Assembly (NCBI GenBank): GCA_905182995.1
Contig: CAJJDP010000019.1
Span: forward strand, 647,600-711,599
Direction: 5' to 3'
Length of the DNA: 64,000 nucleotides
From: Paramecium octaurelia
Taxonomy: Eukaryota > Ciliophora > Oligohymenophorea > Peniculida > Parameciidae
Shown: positions 25,905 to 37,569 of the stretch, in pieces
Numbering within the stretch: the first letter of the stretch is position 1
How the letters are laid out: each line of letters begins with the position of its first letter
Notes under the pieces: generated by a model
Seen by the model: only the letters and a program-made list of their open reading frames with translations
Databases searched by the model: none
What the model was told of the DNA's origin: nothing
Translations under genes and position numbers: made by a program

Positions 25905-26336
25905 ATGTTTGTTTGTTGTGGAAAAAAGAAGAAGGATCGGAAACATGCTTCATTAGGGAATCTTCATTAGTTAAATTTAATTTGTTAAGATGGACTATAC
26001 TTCGACAAGAATCTCAAAATAATTACAGAATTCAATAAAACAAATGTATTCAAATTGAATTTAATTGCATCTAGTTTTGTGATACTCTATAAGGAAACTG
26101 CAAATATTATTGTCCAATCTGTTTTAAATATTACGACTGTAAAATGCAATCACAATTTTATAGGTATGCTCAATACAACCTGCTGTTCAAATTATGTCTG
26201 TCATGTTTGTGCAGTATAATCTCTCGCCAATAAGATGTACAATTGTCATTATTGTCGAAATGATCACTGCAAATATGTAGATGTAGATCCTGCACATTAG
26301 TTAAAAATATACATAGATTCACATACTAAATTATGA
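25905..26336 (+). CDS. Sip5/DA2-type small zinc-binding protein
   Basis: 125 residues; introns 26046-26074 and 26139-26163 are required to assemble the zinc-binding core. The core reads CPICFKYYD, then NTTCCSNYVCHVCAVQ, then YNCHYCRN, matching the CPICFLYYP...CCxxxICxxC pattern of fungal Sip5 and plant DA2-type RING-like proteins. The N-terminus MFVCCGKKKKDRKH starts with vicinal Cys and a Lys run, a possible palmitoylation and membrane-binding signal. Members are suspected ubiquitin ligases or glucose-signalling adaptors. Shorter than relatives, with no C-terminal extension. Confidence 0.75.
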
Positions 26337-26362
26337 ATTTTATATTAATTAATATATACAAA

Positions 26363-27058
26363 ATGTAAAAAGTAGATTACATCTTTAAGATTGTCCTAAT
26401 CGGATCCCAGAATGTAGGCAAGTCTTCCCTTATGGCCAGATTCATAGATCAAGTTTTTAATGATAGTTACCTTTCCACAGTGGGAGTTGATTTTAGAATC
26501 AAGACCCTTTCCATTCACGATAAGACGTAACTAAGTATCCGCACTTATTAGTATTAAAATGCAGATTTGGGACACGGCTGGATAAGAGCGCTTTTAGGCT
26601 TTAACTTAATCTCACTATAAGGGAGCCCATGGTTGTATTGCAGTATATGATGTTACATGTGAAAGGTACAACTACACAATCTAATTATTTGTAGATCATT
26701 TGAGGATGCCAAGAAATTCCTTAAATTGGTGATCGAAGAACATGGTTTGATTCCTGAGGCATGCTATTTAATAGCAAATAAAGTTGATTTAGCCAATAAA
26801 AGAGTTGTAAGTAAATCAGCATTATGCTAGGTCCTGGCCAAAAATGGCAATGAATTTGCATAAGACTTGGGTGTTAACTATTTGGAAACATCTGCTAAAA
26901 CAGGAGATAATGTCAATTAATTATTTTTGGATTTGGGCAAAATTATCTTGAATTTGGTGGATTAGAAACGTACTAATGCTCAACCTCCTGAAAATGATAC
27001 TAGATTAAGAACATTAGATACATAGAAGATAGAATAGGAATAAGGTTGTAAGTGTTGA
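26363..27058 (+). CDS. Rab-family small GTPase
   Basis: 213 residues; introns 26527-26551 and 26666-26694. Complete G motifs: GSQNVGKSSL (G1), effector loop STVGVDF (G2), WDTAGQERF (G3), NKVD (G4), ETSAK (G5). The C-terminus ends GCKC, suitable for geranylgeranylation. GVDF plus WDTAGQERF identify a Rab rather than Ras, Rho or Arf. The subfamily is unclear; the insert with LGVNYLETSAK is longer than in Rab1/8. It acts on a membrane compartment in vesicle traffic. It starts 26 bp after the preceding stop. Confidence 0.92.
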
Positions 27059-27257
27059 ATTTATTGTGTTAAAAATCAATATAATTTATTAGTTTTTATT
27101 ATTTTTAAAATAAATAAGTTATATGGGCATGATTATCAAATCAATAGATTTATTCTAAATTTCTCATTCATTCTATCATGATAATTATTGCCAATTTTTA
27201 TATGAAGATCATGATTAACATTAAATAAATTTAATATACCATAATTAAGTTTTAATT

Positions 27258-27825
27258 ATGATATCGAAAAGCAGAGTATTTCTTACTTTAAGCAGACCTT
27301 AAATAGCTTATTCCTTCTCACTAAGTACTAAATTCATTCTATTTAGTCAATAAACTAAAGAGTGAAGTTTTTAAAGGATCTATTTATAGAGCTATAGGTA
27401 TTTTAGCAGGAATTTAGATTAGTGCAACATTTATTTCGCATTATTTTGTAGATAAATAAGTGATTTTCCCTGTTGAAGATTATCTGAAGAATGACAAAAT
27501 TAAGGAAAATCAACATTACTCAATTGCTGGCATCATAAAACCAGGAACTATAGAAATCAAAAGAGGCACACTTGATGTGAAATTTATCCTCACTAATTTT
27601 GATGATGATATCACTGTTATCTATAGAGGTGAAACTAAATATGAATTCAAAGAGGGAGAAACAATTGTTTTAACAGCATACACGCCTGATTTAAAGATCA
27701 AAAACAGAATTATAGGTCTGGATTATTAGACTAAACATTCGATGGATGGATATATGTGGGAAGACAAGGTTGGTGTTAATCGTAATAATTATGGACTTAA
27801 TTCTAAATTATAATCTTAATTATGA
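27258..27825 (+). CDS. CCME: CcmE-type haem chaperone for cytochrome c maturation
   Basis: 181 residues; intron 27325-27346. After a basic, Ser-rich N-terminus (MISKSRVFLTLSR, mitochondrial-like) comes a hydrophobic anchor (IYRAIGILAGIQISATFI), then a beta-barrel: HYSIAGIIKPGTIEI, DVKFILTNFDDDITVIYRG, FKEGETIVLTAYTPDL, and QTKHSMDGYMWEDK. The latter matches the haem-binding His followed four residues later by Tyr in CcmE. CcmE carries haem from CcmABCD to the CcmF/H ligase. Ciliate mitochondria keep a System I pathway, with ccmF in mitochondrial DNA, so a nuclear CcmE fits. A long low-complexity ORF at its 3' side is a shadow. Confidence 0.85.
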
Positions 27826-27833
27826 CATAATAT

Positions 27834-28856
27834 TCATTTATTTAAGTATTTGTTGCTATTGTCTTCTAATCCTCTTTTTTTTTATTTACTCTTATTATTA
27901 TTGTTATTATTGGTGTTGTTGTTATTATTGTTTGATTTTAATTCCTCAATTTCCAATTTCAAAGTTTGTATTAATTATTTCTATTATTATCTGATAAATT
28001 CGCTTTTCTCGAAATTCTCCTGTAATCTCTATTGTTCTTATTCAATTTAACCATATTTTTCATTTTATTATAAAGCCTTCTTTAATTTTTTGTTTAATTG
28101 ATCTATTTATTATTGCATTTATTAATTCTTTTGTTTCTCCTTAATTAATTAAGCCCTGTCATCCTCCCATTATTTTCTTAGTTATGACAGTTTAATTTGC
28201 AAAGATTAGACATCTTGTTGTTGACTACTAGTCCCTCTCTGTAGTGAAGTCTAAGATTTTTCCTTGCTTTTCGATTTGACTTGACTCATAGACTTTCTCT
28301 ATGCTTTCGATTGAGACAATTTGTTTTCTGCACTTTCAATGTTCTTTTCTAACTATTAGAATTTGTTCTTCCTCTCCTCGTGAAATGAAGATTTATTGAG
28401 AGTTTTAGTTGACTGTTCTTGTTCTGTGAATTTTATCTATTTTTTGTGTGATGATTAAATGTGATTGTATTTATTCTTTAAAGGTGTTTCCTCATCTGAA
28501 TCCTTAAACTCTTATTATTACACTAATTGATTTGGCTGAATTTGCTTTTCAATATTTTTTTGAATTCTTGCTTCAATAGTGACAATTTTATCTTGGATCT
28601 CATTCAAATCTCCATTAGTTGTGCGTTTAGTTTACGAGGTAGGATTATTACTCAAGGCTCTGATACTAGATTGCTGTATTGATTCCTATTCGAAATAAGA
28701 TGAAGGTTAGGTTTTTTGTAGATAGCTTGGGACATTATTACATTTGAGCATATCCAGCTCTTTGTCTAAGAGAGTGTTAAGAAAACTTAGCTTCTCTTGA
28801 GGTATAGGACTTTAATTTATTTACATTTGAAAATTTAAATATATTACAGTTGTCAT
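27834..28856 (-). CDS. Coiled-coil protein with Asn-rich run
   Basis: A single 340-residue open frame ending at TGA 27834, 8 bp from the stop of the convergent CcmE gene. The sequence is Gln/Glu/Lys/Ser-rich; the last 120 residues have strong heptad character (QIDQLNKKLKKALQQNEKY, IQTLKLEIEELKS) followed by an Asn run (about 27875-27910, mixed aat/aac codons) and a basic tail KSKQKKRGLED. No known domain. The ATG at 28856 is only one option: the upstream minus-strand exon (next entry) may join it by a 40-nt intron at 28863-28902, making one larger protein with this as its C-terminal part. Confidence 0.72.
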
Positions 28857-28902
28857 TTCTTTCTAGACTCAATTAGAATTATTAATAATCGCTTTTTGGT
28901 AC

Positions 28903-29217
28903 CAATTCAATGAATGCCTCCATGAATTGATTGAGTAATACATCATCAGATCTCCAACACCAATTAGCACCAATTTACAACTAGCAATCTAACATTAAAC
29001 TTCTTGATGAAAGAACATCAATTCTACTCAATCTTCTCTGAATTGCCATCTTCCTTGAATAATAACTCCTAGATTTCTCTTAACTATAGAGAGAGATTTT
29101 CATTTCTGTTTCAATAGTTAAACCATAAAAGATTTGGTCTCTCAAAAATATGCCTATTTTAGTTTTCTACCATTACTATCCAACCAGACTGTTGTTATAA
29201 TTAATGATTCGCTGCAT
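28903..29217 (-). CDS. Probable 5' exon of the downstream coiled-coil gene
   Basis: An open, protein-like stretch from ATG 29217: MQRIINYNNSLVGQQW, then KIGIFLRDQIFYGLTIETEM, KMAIQRRLSRIDVLSSRSL, QIGANWCWRSDDVLLNQFM and EAFIEL. It ends without its own convincing stop; the frame runs into the next gene in another frame. Splicing 28863-28902 would join it in phase with the coiled-coil gene, though 40 nt is long for this genome. The globular domain is not recognised. Alternatively it is a separate gene with an unseen 3' end. A further hydrophobic/basic stretch upstream (29340-29470) has no start codon. Confidence 0.5.
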
Positions 29218-29492
29218 CTGAAATATTTCAAATTTTAATCATTTAATTCTTAATTCATATACTTGATATCATTAAAGTCTTTTACCCTTAGGCTTTGCAA
29301 CAACAACCAATTTTCAAGTCAATCGAGAATGATAAAATAAAGGAATCTTCTTTTTTTTTTTGGAGGATCCTTTTGGATTTGCTTCACATTAAGAGTCGTT
29401 TTAGAATTATCCAAAATTAATTGCTGTGTATTTGCAACTATAAGGGTTATAATGAAAACCTCTATTGATTAATATATATATATAATTGTTAT
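29218..29492. other. Spacer with an unexplained open stretch
   Basis: On the minus strand about 29330-29470 encodes FIITLIVANTQQLILD and DPPKKKRRF in one frame, like a signal peptide plus basic patch, but without an ATG. It may be an upstream exon of the coiled-coil gene or nothing. Includes a run of 13 T at about 29350 on the plus strand. Confidence 0.3.
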
Positions 29493-30250
29493 TCAATTCA
29501 ATTTCTCAATTTTTTCTGGTATTATGAAGCTTTAGTCATTCTATTTAAATTTTTTCCACCAATTCAGAAGGTGTGAGTCATTAATCAAGTTAAACCAAGG
29601 TGTGAATGATTTCTATATTTTTTAAACAAACACTTACTTTGTTATGTTTTGAAAATTAGTCAAACTCATCTAAGGATACCCATTTGCAATCTTAAATTTC
29701 CTGTGGATTTCCATTAATCCTTGGCTAGTCTTATTGAATTTTCGCAAAATAAATATAATCCACTTGAAATAAATATTAGTAATACATTCATATTCTCCAA
29801 ATTCTTCATTATCTTTAGCAGAATATATAATTTTTTAGACCAACTCAATAGGTGTGTCCTTGAGATCAAAATTTAATTCTTCTTGAGTTCTTTTTCTCAC
29901 GTAAAAATCACTGCGTCGGTATTTCGTGACATTATCGTCCTCGTTTTCGTGATACAATTAGTGGCTACAACAGGTATTAGCCCACAATAAGGGAAATGTC
30001 TTTTTGGCATTACTACGTTGTTGTAGGAGTAATTTGTAATTTTAATCAAACAAAAATAAACTAAAGGCTCGATGAGGGTAGGATTGTTGATTAAAAATGT
30101 AATTCGTTGAATGAGCCAGCCATTTATCCATAGGTTCTTAAAAAACATTAAAGATTAATATATACTTTAGAGTTTGTCATTAAAGTCGACCAAAATCAAT
30201 TGCTGACTTTATTGCACAGAATACTTATAAAGATTAAGAATTCTTTTCAT
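29493..30250 (-). CDS. IDI1: Isopentenyl-diphosphate delta-isomerase, type 1
   Basis: 226 residues; introns 29613-29637, 29763-29785 and 30137-30165. Converts isopentenyl diphosphate to dimethylallyl diphosphate for sterol, ubiquinone, dolichol and prenyl synthesis. Nudix-like fold with the IDI signature: HRAFSLFLFDQ, LLLQQRSNAKKTFPLLW, catalytic Cys in ANTCCSH (residues 84-85), the RRxxFYVRKRTQEEL metal-binding region, catalytic Glu in FGEYELDYIY (about 145), and the end SFTPWFNLI...LLNWW. Length is typical of type 1 enzymes. A minus-strand ORF in another frame is a shadow. It is head to head with the MATE gene, 10 bp between ATGs; a later in-frame ATG (MDKW, residue 31) exists but would remove conserved N-terminal sequence. 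Confidence 0.93.
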
Positions 30251-30260
30251 TAATTTTTAA

Positions 30261-31728
30261 ATGAGCGAACTTTAATTAATTCGTCCGCTCTATCAATAAG
30301 GTTCTGTTATGAAAGAATTAACGATAGCTTCCCTACAAACTGCAATGAGTTTTCTATTAGAATATTTGCCAATTACCATAACAATTTATTTGCTAGAATT
30401 CAAGGAAGACTCTTTATTGGTAGGAGCCTTGGGACTAGGCATTCTTACAACACAAGCATTCGGAATGGGAATATTAAATGGTTTAGCCACGGGATTGGAA
30501 ACCCTAGTATCACAAGCTTACGGGGCAAATCATTACGAATTATGTGCAAAGTTGTATTATAGATCGTTGTTTTTGTGCACATTGTTTATGATTCCTATTT
30601 CACTATTCTTGATCTTCTCAACCTAAATAATATCCTTTATCAATAAGTACAAGTGCTGGTTTACTTTAGCAATACAGAATTAGCAGAAGAAACAGGACAT
30701 TTCAATAGATATATGATATTAGCAGTTTACTTGAACGCTATCTTCGTGAACACCAAAGTATTTCTAAATGGTTAGAACATTTATAAATATCAATTCTATA
30801 CTCAGTTTGTCACATGCATCCTTTTTGTTGGCATCAGTTACTTTTTGGTTGTGAAACAGGAGTTGAAAATAGTAGGTTGTGCATTAAGTCTAACTAGTTT
30901 GGATCTATTGAATAACATAATCCTATTTTCTTTAATTTTCATAACCAAATGTAGTAAAGCTACTTTATTTAAATTTAAACTAAGCTACTTAAAAAATACA
31001 ATGAGATTTTTAAAGTAAGCTATATCTATAGGTTCTATCTAATGGTTGGAATGGATAAGCTTTGATTTTTATGTAATTTTGATTAGTTACCTAAACACTT
31101 CAACTGTGAGCGCTCACGTGTTGATGTCTAATTTCGCAGGCCTATTGTACCAATTCAGTTATGGCATTTCAATAGCATCAGGTACATTTGTGGGTAATGA
31201 AATGGGAAGAAAGAAAGTAGATATGGCTAAGAAATACACCAAAGCTACTTTCTTAATAGATGGAATCTTTCTATTAATTACCTTAGGATTGTTTTCTATC
31301 TTTGGAAAGTCTATAATTAAACTTTTGAGCGAAGACAAAATAGTTATTGAAGAAATCTCAAATTCCATGTATCTTTTAGTGGCATTTATTATGTTTGATG
31401 GTAATATTATTTGAATAAAATCAAAGGTTTTTAAGCCATTATCTCAGGATTAGTAAGAGCCATTGGAAGAGAAGCTAGTACTTCGATCACATTTATACTT
31501 TGCTATATAGTATTGGGAGGAATAATTGGATATTTTCTTTGTTACACAGTTGACATTGGACTTAAGGGAGTGTGGATCGGCATTGTGATTGGAGCATTGG
31601 TTTATGATATCATACAATTTCTTAATTTAATTTGGAAGGATTGGGAGATTTAAGCTGAGATTATTATTGATAAAATAATGATCTTGCATTAATAATAGAA
31701 TGTTGTACTTTAAATTGATGAAATGTGA
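30261..31728 (+). CDS. MATE-family multidrug/toxin extrusion transporter
   Basis: About 472 residues, introns 30647-30669 and 31401-31426. Twelve hydrophobic spans are compatible with the sequence. MATE hallmarks: GLATGLETLVSQAYGA in the first half and, in the second, a segment starting GSIQWLEWISFDF followed by ASGTFVGNEMG. These proteins export organic cations by proton or sodium antiport across plasma or vacuole membranes. A second in-frame ATG at 30309 gives MKELTIASLQTAMSF and might be the real start, since the first lies only 10 bp from the divergent IDI start. Confidence 0.9.
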
Positions 31729-32065
31729 TAAATATATTAAATGTTTTAAATTTGAATCAATTCTCATTAAATTAAACATTTTATTTCATAATTTTGATCT
31801 TTTGTTGAGTCTATTTCAAAATATAACTGAGTAGTTCTTGTTTAATAAAGAATTCCAATTTCAACTAGAGATATAGTTTTAATTAATACTGAAAAACCTT
31901 GCATTTAAATTTAAGACCTGATAAAGATCTTATAATTATTAATATTTTGAAGGGATGAGTATTAATGTATATAAGTAGTATTGGCAGTTAATATTGAAGA
32001 GATATCAAGCCTTTTTTGGTCAAAATCCTAATTAAAATATATTAAAAAAAATAAGTTTTTATTCA
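31729..32065. other. Intergenic spacer
   Basis: 337 bp AT-rich spacer; no gene seen. Confidence 0.6.
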
Positions 32066-33809
32066 ATGCTCTTTATTTTTCTTTAACTTTTCATTTTAAC
32101 AAATTCTGAACTGATACAAATTTTAACTAGATAAGAAGCAGTTTTGGATGTTTTCAGTTAATCAGGCATAATTCTTGAATAATAACTCACAGAATAGCAA
32201 TTATGCAAAATTATACCTTAACAATTAGTAGCAAATAATATTGATGATAACTCCATAACACTTATTAATAGTTATAACGATGATAATTTTAGTGAGGATT
32301 TTGAATATGGATCTTACAAGGGGAAAATAGGAAAAATTCTTAAATTTGTCTAAATAAAACGTGGGATACTTGTGTTGAGGGATGATGGAGAATTATATTT
32401 TTTGAGAATTCAAGACACAAAATTCAAATAACAAGCCACTTTTAAGTTAAGTATTGACCAATTATCACTTTAAACAAATGTGTTTATTGAATATTTTTAT
32501 GATTAAAATTCAGTCTTGATTATAGGTGATGGGGAAACTATTGCATTAGATTTAGAGTTCGATGATGACGATCTCTTTATTAAATAATACAAAATTTATG
32601 AGTAGTGGCAAATCTCACACATTAATAGCATTGCAACAGCTGGTAATCTCATTATAGTAGCTATGAACAATGGCATAAAGATGTTTGAATTTGCTAATCA
32701 TCAATTGAGCGAAATATTTCTAGATTCCTAGATGGGTGGCAGAATCTAAGATATCAAGGTATTCAATTAAAATAAAGATGATAATTATTTCATCTATTTG
32801 TTGGATGAACAATATGGTGTTAGCTAATACATTTATAATGTAGGTAGAAGTGCAATTTTGCAATTTAATGCTCATATGGGATAAATACCGTACCCTGGAG
32901 AAATTTTAGATGTTTATGGAGACATTCTAATGATCGTAAAAAATTAGACCTTATTTGAATTTCGCATAGATTATAGTAAAAATAGTTATGAGTTGATCAA
33001 GTAACACGACTTAGAAACAGACATAATTGACATCTAATTAACTGATACTTTTGCTATAATAATAGGTAGAAATGGACATCAGATCTTGTTTCACTCAATT
33101 CCTTCCACTTTTTCTTAATTTGAGTGGATGAACCAATTAGTGATACCAAATCTGAAACAATTAGATATCTTATCATTGAATTTAGATCTTAAATCACATA
33201 AAAACAATAATAAAACTACTCATAACATTATTGTTGGAATTACTTAACATAAGTTTTTCTTTTCTAAAATTGAGTTGGTATTAAATTTTGATGTATTATT
33301 AGTAATAATCGTATATAGAATGCTATTCTGATTCTACAACATAAGAATTTGAATTAACGTACTAACAAAGGTCTACATATTGCAAATCAAATCTGAAAAA
33401 CAAAGTCTGCAAATTGAACAAGACATATACAATATAGTTTGTAGAACCAAAAGCATTCGGAGGTGGCAAAGATACCTATTTACTCATAATACTACTCTAC
33501 GTCATTTCTATTGCATCTTTTCTAGTCTTAATGGGAACCCTTATCATCTTATATAAAAGATATCATCGAATTCCTTAAAGATAGAAGTTGGAAGAGAAGG
33601 AGGAGAAGGAAGAATAAACCTACTCAAGCACTACTAGACATATCAAAATGGCTTCTTCAAAAAAAATTATCTATTTGCCAAAAGTAGATCAAACTCCAAT
33701 TTGTGGTGTATAAGAATAAATTAATTTCTAACTCAATGGAAATAACAATAATCGACCAATTACATAAGATAATTAGGACTTATCTCCTATGGCTTCTGAA
33801 ATGAGATGA
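32066..33809 (+). CDS. Type I membrane protein with propeller-like ectodomain
   Basis: 572 residues, intron 33278-33302. N-terminal signal peptide (MLFIFLQLFILTNS), a roughly 430-residue luminal/extracellular domain of repeated beta strands (ILVLRDDGELYFLRI, NSVLIIGDGETIALDL, NLIIVAMNNGIKMFEF) resembling a WD-like propeller, one transmembrane helix near residue 480 (YLLIILLYVISIASFLVLMG), and a polar Gln/Ser-rich cytoplasmic tail of about 80 residues starting with basic YKRYHR. No catalytic motif. Similar topology is seen in ciliate surface or trafficking receptors; ligand and role unknown. Confidence 0.78.
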
Positions 33810-33986
33810 TTATAAAATAAATTTCTTAAATTATAAGATAGTTTTTAGAATACCCTCAACACCAAATTCATCAAATAATGATCTATATTTCAGTCATTAT
33901 TTTGTTAATTACCTTTACAATTTTTTGGTAATGGTAAAAATAAGGATTAATAAGTTTGCATTTTTATTGTACTTATATAATATATA

Positions 33987-34486
33987 TCAATCTGTATGTT
34001 AGGATCCCTTTGTAGCACCAACACCTGGTTTTCCATGTCTTGTTGGTTTATAGGTTAGAGAGAATTCACCCAAATATCTATAAATATAGTTTTGCATTCG
34101 TTTATACCTGCCGATCATATCAAACTTAATTTCAACATTGCTAAATTATCTGCCATTATATACTCCAACGATTGATCCAACCATCTCTGGAACTACAATG
34201 GTATTTCTTTAATGAGTCTTGACCGGTTTGGGTTTTTCTCCTGGTAATGTTTCTTTCTTTGATTTACGAATCTAGAATTATGTGGATAAAGCTTGCTTAC
34301 TTTCTTCATTAAATTTTAGAAGGCGTGCACTTTTTCACCTTAATTAGAAATTCTTCTTCTTTATCTTGCTCTGAATTATTCAACCAACTTATCCATTGGC
34401 AATTTGACAAGCTCTTCGAGTTATAATCCTCTGTAGGTGAACTTCTTAACACCTTTGAATTGTTTGTCCTATGTTTATTCAGCCAT
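33987..34486 (-). CDS. RPS15: 40S ribosomal protein S15 (uS19)
   Basis: 146 residues; introns 34078-34107 and 34272-34300. Component of the small-subunit head near the decoding site. Seen: [15 protein letters not shown], the RQRRRIS core, [37 protein letters not shown] and [15 protein letters not shown], matching eukaryotic RPS15 along the whole length. The C-terminus ends QHTD rather than the usual FIPLK. Convergent with the preceding membrane-protein gene. Confidence 0.95.
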
Positions 34487-34829
34487 TATTTGAAAAATGA
34501 AAATAAAGATTTTAATATAATCGAAAAATAAATAAATATATATAAAATGCTAACTTAAGTCATTTTATATACAATTATGTTATAATACGAAATAATAGTA
34601 ACTGCTGTCTAGTGCGATTGAAAATTAAACTATATTCAGGTCAATTATTAAGTAACTTCATTCATCTCAATATGGAATTAAATATAAATTGATAACTTGT
34701 TTGATTAATTCAAGTCAACAATATGAAAAGTCTGATAAGGCATTAATGTACATAATAAAATACTGAACTTTATTTTTCATTATTTAATGATTTAGTTTAT
34801 GACAAATCATTATTATAATAATAATATCT
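34487..34829. other. Intergenic spacer
   Basis: 343 bp AT-rich spacer, presumably holding the divergent promoters of RPS15 and the next gene; no motif stands out. Confidence 0.55.
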
Positions 34830-35390
34830 ATGTTAGTATCTCCATATAGGCGATTAGTGAAGAAGGACACCAAATCTATGAGACCTTCAATGTTTTTGAA
34901 CGAATTTGACATATCTTCATTGTCATAATTAATGACAGTGAAAAAGGATGTCAATGAAGGTTCAACCAAAAGCATTGAGACTTTTGGCTCATTGACTTAA
35001 GTGAATGAGATATCAGAAAATGGAAGCACCACATTTTTACCTGTAATAGAAGAGAGATCTAAAATTCGATTCATAAAACCAAAACAATCTGCTACCTAAA
35101 GAGAAGTGTTGATAACTAAATCTGATTCTATTTCACCCCTAACGAAGTCAGAGGTCCATCTACCCTAAATCAATTCTATACCAACTTCTCCAACTAAGTT
35201 TTAAAAACCCAACCACAAAAGACATTTAACAAATTTTGAAGAATAACCTAAAAGAGTGGAATTTAGGAAATCCATTTAAGTGATCGATTTCATCAATAAC
35301 ATTATCACCAAAGATGTCATAGACGGGAGTGTTAAACCATTAAAGAAGAAATTGTAGAGACAACAAACCAAATTTATAAGGAGAGAATGA
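34830..35390 (+). CDS. Unrecognised basic protein (186 aa)
   Basis: Single exon with no introns needed: MLVSPYRRLVKKDTKSMR to TGA 35388. Rich in Lys, Ser, Thr and Gln, with no signal peptide or membrane segment; phosphorylatable SP/TP sites (TSPTKF, SISPLTKS). It ends in a basic helix (KKKLQRQQTKFIRRE). No domain recognised. Purged TGA over 186 codons supports coding. Confidence 0.66.
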
Positions 35391-35749
35391 GAGCCACAAA
35401 TCAACCTGATAATTTTTTGAATCTAATCTATATTAATCTACATTGTACAAATCTAATTATATATATTTACATCAGTGAATCAATTTAATTACTGCTACTC
35501 AACAGATATTTTAAATAAACCACATATATATTATTTTAATTGAAAAATATTGTTAGTACTATGTTCATTATTAATTGAGATTGACGATTGAATAATAAAA
35601 TTTATCATTTTATTTTTAATTAAGTGATATTCAATTACAATGGGTGTTTTATTGAGTCATGAATGAAAATTAATTTGAAATAACAATTACTATTATATTT
35701 TCTGTTATATTTACCCTAATTATTCCTAATATTATTTACATTAATTAAG
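35391..35749. other. Intergenic spacer
   Basis: 359 bp AT-rich spacer, no signal recognised. Confidence 0.6.
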
Positions 35750-37195
35750 ATGTCTGCCTAAATCTAAGTATGTTTAGACACGTTAGCTTTTGATTAAATC
35801 GAAGAAATAGTGTCAATCAACGGATAACCTTCAGTTTAACTAATTGTATATACACCCTTTAGTTAATATTGTTTCAAAAGTAAAGAATAAAAGTATGGTA
35901 GGTTAAAAGCCAATAAAGGAATTCTACGACTACGTATAACACATGCATAAACATGGGTTTATGTTGTTGAGCTTGGATAAGGCTTAAATTGATTTGCTCC
36001 AAACTGTGAAGGATAAATAAAAAACCATCATTGCAATAAATAAATTAATAAGTGAACTATTGTACAGAAGAGATCTGAATACAAAACAGAAAGTAAATGA
36101 TTATTTTATTTAGAGACCATCAATTTATTGGGATTGAATTCAAAGTGTGAAGTTTACTCCTAAATTAAGGCCTTGGTAAAAAATTAATTTATTCAAGATT
36201 AGATTCCCAACATTGTCATGGGTTTCAAACTCACCGAATCTAATCTTACTGTATCGTAATTGATGATCATCAATTAATTCTTGATTGTAACTTTAGAGAA
36301 TTAGAGTTAATTATAAAAGTTTGGCAAAATCTGGAATTTAATTGAACCTGAAATAATGGGACAGATGATGGTATTTTTAATTGGAGATATTACTCCTTTT
36401 CAAAAGATATTTGATAAATATTATAGCATCAAATTATTTTGTGTGGAAAATAGTAATTGAAAATTTATAATTTTAGTTCATAATAAGCTGATTGTAGGCA
36501 CCTGTCAAGGATCTTTGATTTTATACTAAATAACCGAAAATTCCATTTAAGAATAAGCAATGATTTAGGTTCTAACTTCACCAATATACAGAATCCATCA
36601 TTTTAATTAAGAAATTTATCTTGTAACAGATAGTCAAGTTAAAATTTTGGATAAAGAGAATTTTTAATTAATTGGAGGTGGAAGTCTGAAAAATAGATTG
36701 TAAACAGCGTGGATTACATGTTTAAACTTCGAGGAGAAAGACAAGCTATTATTTTTAGGTACCAATAATGTAATTGTAGGGACTTCACAGGGTTTCATAC
36801 TGGTTTACAAAAGGACCGAAAAGTTAGAGTTTTTAAATTAAATAAATTTTAATGTGAATACTTCAATTAATTCAATTCAATTAATCGATAATTATCTTTA
36901 TCCATGTACTGAAAATGGAGTTGCAATTATACAAATGAAATATAAAGACAATAAATTCTAATATCAAGAGAAAACAGCATTTGTAAGTTAGTTGAAGTTG
37001 GTTGGATTCAAAAAAACATAGTCATCAGTTTTTGGATTCACTTAATGTGGTTTAATCGTTTAATGGAACCCAGAAACCGGCTAAATGAATTAAGCTTATA
37101 AAATAGATAAAGAGTGTTCATTTGGATTGGAGTAAAATAATTAAATATTTATTGTGACAAATGAATAAATGATTCATATAGTTAATTTTTAATGA
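35750..37195 (+). CDS. Beta-propeller-like protein with N-terminal helical region
   Basis: About 450 residues with inferred introns 35810-35834, 36093-36115, 36453-36476 and possibly a 21-nt one ending at 36779. The N-terminal third is helical (YDYVQHMHKHGFMLLSLDKAQ). The rest has WD-like blades: KLIVGTCQGSLILYQI, IYLVTDSQVKILDKE, LGT...VGTSQGFILVYKR, LYPCTENGVAIIQM and CGLIVQWNPETG. No catalytic motif; probably a scaffold. The first intron is the least certain. The 3' two thirds (from 36254) are duplicated downstream of the N at 37570, where a second, 5'-less copy occurs. Confidence 0.72.
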
Positions 37196-37569
37196 ATTCC
37201 AAATTAAATGAAACCTTAATCCATATTTTATGAAAATTATAATTTTTATTTGTTTGTTAATTTAACGATGTCGAAATGGCTAGATTTGAGTCTGACATAC
37301 AACTAGATCAATTTTAAGTGTTAACAACCAAAATCACGTATATTTTGTTCTAATAGAATATAAAAGGCAGTCCCATGAACAGTGTTTTTGAGATAGAAGG
37401 AAAGAAATTATATTTGGGAAATATTAATGCAGCAAACGATTCTTAATATCTAAAGCATCATAATGTTGGAGCAGTATTATCTATAATTGACACAAGTGAT
37501 ATTAAACTCGACAGATCAATCATTCATCTAGTACAAAAATTAATATTTCAATAGTGGATTGCAGCTGAG
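36254..37569 (+). repeat. First copy of a 1316-bp direct duplication
   Basis: This stretch, running from within the propeller gene into the first exons of the phosphatase gene, recurs at 37571-38886 with an offset of exactly 1317. Every segment I compared is identical. It stops at the N at 37570. Confidence 0.93.
37375..37569 (+). pseudogene. Truncated first copy of the phosphatase 5' end
   Basis: Carries the start (MNSVFEIEGKKLYLGNIN) and the inferred first intron of the dual-specificity phosphatase but stops at the N before the catalytic part. The complete gene is the copy at 38692. Almost certainly a product of the assembly duplication and not a real gene. Confidence 0.85.

Noticed and set aside
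27746-28050. Two plus-strand ORFs rich in Leu, Tyr and Cys
   Set aside because: They are the complement of the Asn/Gln-rich coiled-coil gene on the minus strand.
29897-30148. 83-residue minus-strand ORF starting MFFKNLW
   Set aside because: Out of frame with IDI, whose catalytic motifs are in the neighbouring frame over the same bases.
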